From positions 8,929,471 to 8,993,470 of the forward strand of contig CM034304.1 of the NCBI GenBank assembly GCA_019925795.1: a stretch of 64,000 nucleotides of DNA, written 5' to 3'. The notes under the pieces are model-generated. The model ran no database searches. It saw only the letters and a list, made by a program, of their open reading frames with translations, and was not told where the DNA came from. The stretch is from Dendrobium chrysotoxum (taxonomy: Eukaryota; Streptophyta; Magnoliopsida; Asparagales; Orchidaceae). How positions within the stretch are numbered: position 1 is the first letter of the stretch; each line of letters opens with the position of its first letter. Below are positions 60,401 through 64,000 of the stretch, one piece after another. The position numbers and the translations under genes were made by a program.

Positions 60401-61779
60401 TAATGCTAATATACATGAATTGAGAGCCATTAAGTTAGGTTCATAATCCTTGAGAGAATTTTGAAGATTGAGATAATGTCAAGTGATTGGAGAAAAGTAA
60501 TTTGGTACCAGTATTCAAGAGCAAAATAGATGTTAAGGATTGTGGTAATTAGTGGGAGATCTTACAATAATGTTGTGGTAATGTTGTGGTAGAGAGTAAT
60601 GAAACATAGCCATAGAAAATTATGTTGATGTCAAACAAAACATTTGGGTTAATGTGAGTAAGGTCCACTATTGGGCAGTTAAATAGATTAGTTCCTTAAA
60701 AATATCATGCAATGAGATACTATCATGGATATCTAAAAAAAAATCTGATAAAATTGCAATTAAGCTAGTTTTGTTGTATAAATGGAACTTTGCATGTCAA
60801 ATATGTCACTAATAAACAGATTTATTGCGGCAAAAATGAGTTAAGATGTTTGGGTAGTAAAATTAGTAATGATAGATTAAGAATTGATTATATTTAGAGA
60901 ACAACAATATTATAATCTATTGAAGATATCATAGTGTAAACTAGGTTTAGGTGGCTTGGGTATGTGCAAGTAAGAATAAGAGATACCTTGAAGATCAGAA
61001 GATAAAATTAATTTTGGATGATTTAGGAAGAAAAAAGGGTAGATTGATGATATATTGGATAGAAGCTCTCTAAAGAAATTTGTGCAAAATAGATTTACAA
61101 CCTCATTTAATACTCTCTAAAGATTAATGGGGTAGAGGCTTGGTCATTCCAACCCCAAATAGTTGCTGTATGGCTAATGATGGTGTTGACAACTTAAGTT
61201 ATTTTTTATCAAATAATCTCGAATTTGTATTTTATGTCATGTATTTAACCCATGTCTATTTGAAAGATTATTTAACAATGGCTTCATTCTTGTCCTTGAG
61301 TTTGACAGTTTCATCGTCCATGAGTAGCATAATAGAAAGTGTGAGAGGGAAACCTGGAGGAATTTCAATGACTTTGGAACATGTTCGTACAATCTTGGAG
61401 CAACTTGGTTGCCAAGTGTGTACTGAAGAGACGGGGGCATTATATACTGTTGGTAATTGTTTTCTTTTTCAAACTTTTAACTTTTCAAATCGTTATTTCT
61501 GTGGACAATGCTTGGTTTTGTTTTTCTAGTGACTTCTGACATGCTACCTTTGTCCAATTAGGCTTGAAGGACATCATTGAAAATTGCCAAAATGATGAGG
61601 TCTCAATAAACTTTTAACATTTTTCTATGCTTTTATTATGATATTTTTTTTGGCACATTACTTGTAATTGTTTATAAATTTAACAGGTAGAGTCGTTGGT
61701 TTTCAAGAAGTATGGAAAAGAATCTTATAGAATATTCAGGTTGCTGATTAAGATTGGACGGTTGGTTCCCATGGATCAG
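39360..61779 (+). CDS. RPC3: DNA-directed RNA polymerase III subunit RPC3 (RPC82/POLR3C family), partial at 3' end
   Basis: RPC3 is part of the Pol III RPC3-RPC6-RPC7 subcomplex, which in yeast and human helps open promoter DNA for tRNA and 5S rRNA transcription in the nucleus. Eleven exons join in phase without a stop: 39360-39428, 39506-39653, 39727-39845, 52187-52271, 52421-52560, 53627-53788, 54265-54375, 54632-54737, 61309-61452, 61562-61599, 61687-61779 (405 codons). Key blocks are HFGDVVAKVCECLIRRGSL and LLVLIQHNCVQAFSI (N-terminal winged helix, HTH_9), YMAIFDNIIHRMRFSKFL, LLEGFLQHGRLTFELL, AAAPLDADRFSGI, DVLWRANYEKFVQCLKKK, VRSRFGLDAAIVLEAMI, MTLEHVRTILEQLGC and YGKESYRIFRLLIKIGRLV. 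Plant family members have a little over 500 residues, so roughly a fifth to a quarter lies beyond the window. All introns are GT-AG. Introns 3 and 8 are filled with transposons. Family assignment is from recognition, not a search. Confidence 0.9.
39506..39653 (+). CDS. RPC3: RPC3 exon 2
   Basis: The acceptor is ccgtag, and the first codons read KVCECLIRRGSL. It contains VVRFTELHQGQVKDCLLVLI and ends within the codon after PKT (phase 1) before GTCTCT. It completes the first winged-helix domain. Confidence 0.88.
39727..39845 (+). CDS. RPC3: RPC3 exon 3
   Basis: The acceptor is ttgcag. The first two bases complete a split valine codon. It encodes GMGGATKPVTLYMAIFDN and IIHRMRFSKFLQIVKEHLGN, ending in phase 0 at CAG before GTTAAT. 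The donor opens the 12.3-kb intron 3. Confidence 0.88.
39846..40499 (+). other. Start of RPC3 intron 3, no feature seen
   Basis: AT-rich intron sequence between the exon 3 donor and the first RTE fragment. I see no conserved coding block or transposon end. Confidence 0.4.
40500..42830 (-). mobile_element. RTE-type LINE fragment, antisense in RPC3 intron 3 (RTE-A)
   Basis: The minus strand starts near 42830 with endonuclease blocks (RIRTW...Y-H-SRN, then FGAINEAGRTILDFVLIYDF and LFKKREEHPITYKNR at 42336-42148). It continues with RT blocks: YRGIKLMCHTLKLWERVIEH near 41150, EKAYDKV..EVL near 40930, GLYQGSALSPYLFTLLMDVL near 40750, then VPWCILFADE with a decayed catalytic loop near 40700. It stops near 40500 before the 3' domain. 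Loss of the 3' end is unusual for a LINE and suggests later deletion. Many stops are present. Confidence 0.75.
43080..44995 (+). mobile_element. RTE-type LINE fragment, sense in RPC3 intron 3 (RTE-B)
   Basis: Plus-strand broken frames show an LWERV-like block near 43100, a DLHMMLIYFERAYDQ-like block near 43240 and an AIKDMY/TVGG-like region near 43350-43440. Then, across the CACTA insertion (43475-44493), come VPWCMLF near 44510 and finally MEMRMCGKTKKV-like residues near 44960. It stops where LINE-B begins at 45001. It is in the opposite orientation to RTE-A, which ends only 250 bp away. Confidence 0.65.
43475..44493. mobile_element. Nonautonomous CACTA (En/Spm) element, 1,019 bp
   Basis: The left end is CACTACAGGAAAA and the right end TTTTTCCTGTAGTG, perfect 12-bp inverted termini starting with CACTA. 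The flanking AAA at 43472-43474 and 44494-44496 gives the 3-bp duplication expected for this superfamily. Both subterminal regions (about 200 bp) carry many copies of a tcggaaatt-like motif in both orientations, the presumed transposase-binding sites. The core has no transposase. It sits inside RTE-B. Confidence 0.92.
45065..49842 (-). pseudogene. LINE-B ORF2: endonuclease, reverse transcriptase, RNase H
   Basis: From 49842 leftward: the endonuclease start IAFWNCRGARKRENSLYL with LVETK, continuing to about 49050 (NDFHEVDVIGPNF, ASDHCPIIM). The RT spans about 48790-47620 with SPCSDGITASFLKACW, RPAFVQGRSLSDHVLLAQEV, RQGCPLSPYLFIM and HLLYADDVLIF. The distal RT and zf-RVT are at 47503-46580, interrupted at 46576 by the hAT-like MITE. 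RNase H pieces lie at 45837-45065 (VNIDASVLKSK, HRDCNKLADFSA). Stops and shifts separate most blocks, so the protein is dead. Confidence 0.8.
45853..46576. mobile_element. hAT-like MITE (724 bp) inside LINE-B, 8-bp duplication
   Basis: Terminal inverted repeats read CTATATTGTACCGATACGG at the left and CTATGTTGCACCGATACAC from the right end. Identical CATTCAAC copies flank it at 45845-45852 and 46577-46584, the 8-bp target duplication of hAT elements. Removing the element and one copy joins the LINE zf-RVT reading (HISVEC...) to the next part. Both ends are rich in repeated ggatacg/cgtatcc motifs. There is no transposase. Confidence 0.88.
49845..51940 (-). pseudogene. LINE-B ORF1 (DUF4283-type, CCHC zinc knuckle)
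   Basis: An N-terminal basic/low-complexity region lies at 51940-51443. The DUF4283 region is at about 51225-50900 with GLDWVLCSF and GPWYVGGHIIGMETW. Next come MWIQMPHLPLQCWDEI and LLLDGNMFQRGKREYA at 50896-50760, then a zinc knuckle CFKCIRIGHNLNNC (C-x2-C-x4-H-x4-C) near 50640. A variable tail runs to 49845, directly upstream of ORF2. Overlapping pieces in different frames show several frameshifts. Confidence 0.75.
51946..52186 (+). other. End of RPC3 intron 3
   Basis: Intron sequence between LINE-B and exon 4, ending in tattgcag. No other feature is seen. Confidence 0.5.
52187..52271 (+). CDS. RPC3: RPC3 exon 4
   Basis: It encodes CAELLEGFLQHGRLTFELLY then DRASGLSG and ends with one base of a glycine codon before GTGTGA. 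The LLEGxLxHGRLT block is a family hallmark and proves that transcription must cross the 12.3-kb intron 3. Confidence 0.88.
52421..52560 (+). CDS. RPC3: RPC3 exon 5
   Basis: The acceptor is ttcag. It encodes KAKRDDVLATFNKLVHAHYL then ERCPKGDPFLEPKDND and VRKRTR, ending in phase 0 before GTAAGT. The LV-HYLERCP block matches the family. Confidence 0.88.
52561..53626 (+). other. RPC3 intron 5
   Basis: 1,066-bp AT-rich intron. A gggctcatttggttgc start near 53250 resembles a MITE end, but no matching inverted end was found. Confidence 0.6.
53627..53788 (+). CDS. RPC3: RPC3 exon 6
   Basis: The acceptor is gatcag. It encodes SGEETSTIEQEAIIAAAPLD then ADRFSGILDLMMD and an acidic, poorly conserved linker, ending in AGNK before GTTTTT. 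The AAAPxxAxRFS block fits plant RPC3. Confidence 0.85.
54265..54375 (+). CDS. RPC3: RPC3 exon 7
   Basis: The acceptor is acag. It encodes RKHEVLEAEEEIQNTINTID and VLWRANYEKFVQCLKKK, ending in phase 0 before GTACGG. The LWRxNxExF motif is typical of the RNA_pol_Rpc82 domain. Confidence 0.88.
54632..54737 (+). CDS. RPC3: RPC3 exon 8
   Basis: The acceptor is cctag. It encodes TCVANVRSRFGLDAAIVLEA and MIGSSDRQNARTMNS, ending with one base of a codon before GTTACT. Reading through this donor would meet a stop after four codons. Splicing to 61309 restores the family's reading (N-S-V-S-S). Confidence 0.83.
54738..55019 (+). other. Start of RPC3 intron 8
   Basis: AT-rich intron sequence without recognisable features. 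Confidence 0.4.
55020..56960 (-). mobile_element. LTR-retroelement-like block of unknown family in RPC3 intron 8
   Basis: On the minus strand there is a TATA-like ctatttataagccc near 56690, an ATAAA signal near 56655, and a C-rich leader (56545-56320). An open frame follows at 55779-55446 (108 residues) beginning MEVRPWDSGLVLDDQDNIDV and containing RSPFFDVGFGYETTVEEYL. I do not recognise this product. Base composition is clearly GC-richer than the surrounding intron, a sign of recent insertion. LTR borders were not found. Confidence 0.35.
56961..59004. other. RPC3 intron 8, unassigned sequence
   Basis: Contains G-rich, gattggg-containing and purine-rich stretches (57290-57700, 58250-58440) but no convincing gene or transposon end. 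Short frames on both strands overlap and look accidental. Confidence 0.35.
59013..60010. mobile_element. Probable hAT-like nonautonomous element, 998 bp
   Basis: The ends are imperfect inverted repeats: CAAGGTTATAAAAATCAGAC at the left and CATTGTTTTGAAAACCGAAC from the right. The flanks GTTCTTAC (59005-59012) and ATTTTTAC (60011-60018) match at six of eight bases, consistent with a decayed 8-bp duplication. The interior is very AT-rich, while the ends carry several cggttcg-like motifs (aatcggttc, ggttcgccggt). No transposase is present. Confidence 0.5.
60330..61200 (+). mobile_element. RTE-type LINE 3' fragment in RPC3 intron 8 (RTE-C)
   Basis: Plus-strand broken frames show SSDWRKVIW near 60480, MLWxRVMKH near 60590 and a GGLGMCK/RFRWLGYVQ-like block near 60950. 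The end is at ccccaaatagttg near 61155, which matches the common ccccaaatagttgggat 3' end of plant RTE elements. It ends only about 110 bp before RPC3 exon 9. Confidence 0.6.
61309..61452 (+). CDS. RPC3: RPC3 exon 9
   Basis: The acceptor is ttgacag. It encodes SSSMSSIIESVRGKPGG, ISMTLEHVRTILEQLGC and TEETGALYTV, ending with one base of a glycine codon before GTAATT. The MTLEHVR block is highly conserved. The frame is also open upstream of 61309, but that part is RTE and intron sequence. Confidence 0.88.
61562..61599 (+). CDS. RPC3: RPC3 exon 10 (38 bp)
   Basis: A very short exon. The acceptor is ccaattag, and it completes the glycine codon and encodes LKDIIENCQNDE, ending in phase 0 before GTCTCA. 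It fits the family's L-K-x-I-I-E block, which is why it is called despite its size. Confidence 0.83.
61687..61779 (+). CDS. RPC3: RPC3 exon 11
   Basis: The acceptor is taacag. It encodes VESLVFKKYGKESYRIFRLL and IKIGRLVPMDQ, ending in phase 0 before GTAATC. Further exons are expected beyond 64000. Confidence 0.88.
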
Positions 61780-62184
61780 GTAATCATGAGTGCCCCTTAA
61801 GTCTTTTCTTTTCATTCCTTATTTTTTAGTTGAGGTCTATGTAAAAGAAATTCAACTTATATGTTATTCTTCATTCAACATGATAGATTAAATTGCAATT
61901 ATCAAAAGGAATTTTGAATTTTTTGGAATGAAATGCAAGAGTTGAAACCTAAAATGGAAGTATGTGAACCCTCAAATGGAAAGTTGTGAACCCATAGAAG
62001 TCTTGTCATTATGAATCTGGAATCATGTTCTACATGGGTTTTTTGAACCATTTTTTCTGTGAGAAAAGGATCAAAATTTCCCATCGATTTTATGAGAAGC
62101 TATTTCAGTTGTAGGCTTTTTAAAATATCCGATATAGTCAATGGATTCCTTAAATAGGAACCAAAATGGTCTCCTAGTCAAAAT
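61780..62184 (+). other. Start of RPC3 intron 11
   Basis: AT-rich intron sequence. No next exon is recognisable before the window ends, so this intron is at least 2.2 kb. Confidence 0.45.
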
Positions 62185-62446
62185 TGATGATAATGTTATG
62201 TGATTATGGCGTAGCAGCTAAGGAAGGAGCAATTCACAGGAATAATAAAACAGTGCATAATAGCAAAATATATGTATATCTTTTACTCTATTTTACTATC
62301 ACCAATACATACAACTGATGATAATGTTATGTGATTATGGCGTAGCAGCTAAGGATGGAGCAATTCACAGGAATAATAAAACAGTGCATAATAGCAAAAT
62401 ATATGTATATCTTTTACTCTATTTTACTATCACCAATACATACAAC
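62185..62446. repeat. 131-bp tandem duplication
   Basis: 62185-62315 and 62316-62446 are nearly identical. I see one difference (ggaaggag against ggatggag). A direct duplication with this little change is recent relative to the surrounding transposon remains. Confidence 0.9.
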
Positions 62447-62599
62447 TGCTATACCGTAATACTATATCGGGTTAAGCATAAAAGAAAAATAATAAATGGA
62501 CATTGTGACAAAAATAGAATATAGATGTAACAAAAATGAGTGGAGAGTGGTATAGGTAGTAGAATATTCCTCAACGACATGTGCACTACATCCGACCTC

Positions 62600-63660
62600 T
62601 GAAGAGCCGGTGAGGTGATAGAAGTTGGAACATTATCAGGTGAGTACGTAGTAAGTGTATATGTCAGTAACATTGAAAGTAGATGTTTTGAATTCAAAAG
62701 GTAAATTGACAACATAAGTATTTTCATTGATGCGATGTAGAATTGGAAATGGGCCAATCTTTCTGGGACTGAGCTTAGAGTAGGTGCTTGATGGGTATCG
62801 CTCCTTCTGCAAATGAAGCACAACAAGGTCTCCTGGGTTGAATACTTTGCGTCAACGATGTTGGTCTGCTTGCAATTTGTAAGTGGTATTGGAGGCTGTC
62901 AACTTGTCTTTAACAGTTTTTAACATATCAACACATTGAGCTGCTGTTTTGGAAGCTGATTGGCTTTGAAATTTAGTAGAACTGCTAGATCAAGGAGGTG
63001 ATTTGGCATATTGGTGTAGACTATATTAAAAGGACATTGTCCAGTGGAGCGATTGGGCATAGAATTATAAGTGAACTCGGCTTGACCAAGTAGTTCTTCC
63101 CAAACTCGGCTTGAGTTTGTTGAACAAGGCAGCGAAGCATGCTAGCTAAGGTCCGGTTCACGACCTAAGTTTGGCCATCAGATTGCGGGTGGTAGGCAGA
63201 TGAAAGTTTAATATCAGTGTTCAAACACTTCCACAGTTCTCGCCAAAAGTGGCTAATAAATTTGACATCCCAATTGGAGGTCAAACTCCGTGGTAAGCCA
63301 TGCAAACGAACTATTTCTTTAGATCAGAGGCAAGATATGTTTAAGGTACTAAAAGTTTTTTTTACAAGGGTTGAAATCAGCCATCTTTGAGAATCGATCG
63401 ACGACGATCATGATGAATCATAATCATGTTTTGTTCGTGGAAGGCTAAGGACAAAATCAAGGCTTAAGTCTTCCCAAATGGAATCAGTTATTGGAAGAGG
63501 TGAATATAATCCTGTATGTTGAACTGTTCCCTTGTAGATTTGGTATAAATAGTAGCATTCGACGAAATGAGTGACATCGCGATGAAGATATGGCTAGTAG
63601 AAATGGAATTGTAGTTGTTGTAATGTTTTGTCTCTACTCACATGAGCAACTAATGCAGTC
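62600..63660 (-). pseudogene. Ty3/Gypsy integrase fragment, antisense in RPC3 intron 11
   Basis: Minus-strand blocks from right to left: HVSRDKTLQQLQFHFY and TGLYSPLP (zinc-binding start); IWEDLSLDFVLSLPRTKHDY and DRFSKMADF (first catalytic region); LHGLPRSLTSNWDVKF and SAYHPQSDGQT with the last catalytic region. After that come KHLL-rich sequence and YSKLSPRKIGPFPILHRINE (GPF/Y-type C-terminal module), ending near FNVTDIYTY. The order is that of chromovirus-type Gypsy elements. Stops and frameshifts are frequent, and no LTR is seen in the window. Confidence 0.75.
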
Positions 63661-64000
63661 AAGTATTTACATTTTATGAATTTTACTTTTTTTGAATGCT
63701 ATGTATTTTATTTTGTATTGCCTTAATGGAAAATAACCCGTGATCATACTGGGTTCGGTGCTCTCAGGTTGGTTCACACCATTGTCCTTCCACTTGTATT
63801 GATCTTGCTCCTTGCTCCTTGGTGGCTGGTTTGGTATTTAAATAAGTGCTGTTTTTCCTTAGTGGGCTTGGCCCATTTCTCCCTTAGGTTGGTGGCTGCT
63901 TGGATTCTTCCCTTTGCTGGTTTGGTTTCCCTTGTTGGTTGTTCAGTTTTCCCTTGTTGATTTTAGTGCAGGATGCTTTAGCTTCTCCTTTAATGAGCTG
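63661..64000. other. Unassigned right edge
   Basis: T-rich sequence with ttggt/ggttggt motifs. The 63-residue hydrophobic frame at 63769 has no recognisable features. It may belong to RPC3 intron 11 or to the Gypsy remnant. Confidence 0.3.

Noticed and set aside
61140..61308. Apparent N-terminal extension of the exon 9 frame
   Set aside because: The frame is open by chance through RTE-C and intron sequence. The ttgacag acceptor at 61308 and phase match to exon 8 define the true exon start.
63769..63960. 63-residue hydrophobic frame at the right edge
   Set aside because: It is composed of ttggt-rich low-complexity sequence and has no family resemblance. It also does not continue RPC3.

Overview
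This is nuclear DNA of a flowering plant: AT-rich, crowded with nested retrotransposons and DNA transposons, with one clearly recognisable spliced host gene and no bacterial-type gene organisation. The LINE, Copia, chromovirus-type Gypsy, RTE, CACTA and hAT-like remains are all of plant type. The sequence alone does not fix the species.

Layout. 1-3.5 kb: a 5'-truncated, decayed LINE on the minus strand, then a small MITE (3464-3582) and a long hairpin (3742-3860). 5.2-5.75 kb: a two-exon remnant of a Myb/SANT-like gene. 5.96-38.1 kb: one old Ty1/Copia element on the plus strand, split in two. Its 5' LTR, gag, protease and first half of integrase lie at 5.96-8.5 kb. The rest of integrase, the RT, RNase H and the 3' LTR lie at 32.86-38.1 kb. 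The integrase is broken by a 24.35-kb composite insertion (8503-32855). That insertion is organised as a giant inverted repeat with two arms of about 6.3-6.6 kb net (8921-23477 and 26542-32855). The left arm is itself interrupted by a near-complete 6.0-kb LINE (11770-17782) and by a solo LTR (20865-22763) with a perfect 5-bp target duplication. The spacer holds a minus-strand LTR-like block and part of a second LTR of the solo-LTR family. The Copia RT is further broken by a 2.08-kb Gypsy-type solo LTR (33862-35936), and it carries a near-exact in-frame 168-bp duplication of the catalytic YVDD block.

39.36 kb to beyond the right edge: the host gene, RNA polymerase III subunit RPC3 (RPC82/POLR3C family), plus strand. 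Eleven exons with canonical GT-AG junctions and compatible phases can be read (405 codons). The remaining C-terminal exons lie outside the window. Its introns are swollen by transposons. Intron 3 (12.3 kb) holds two RTE-type LINE fragments in opposite orientation, a 1.0-kb CACTA element inside one of them, and a 6.9-kb LINE on the minus strand carrying a 724-bp hAT-like MITE. Intron 8 (6.6 kb) holds an LTR-like block, a 1-kb hAT-like element and a third RTE fragment ending about 100 bp before exon 9. Intron 11 holds a 131-bp tandem duplication and a Ty3/Gypsy integrase fragment.

The RPC3 exons are intact wherever they can be read, while every transposon reading frame seen is broken. The window therefore contains one probably functional gene embedded in, and expanded by, transposable elements.
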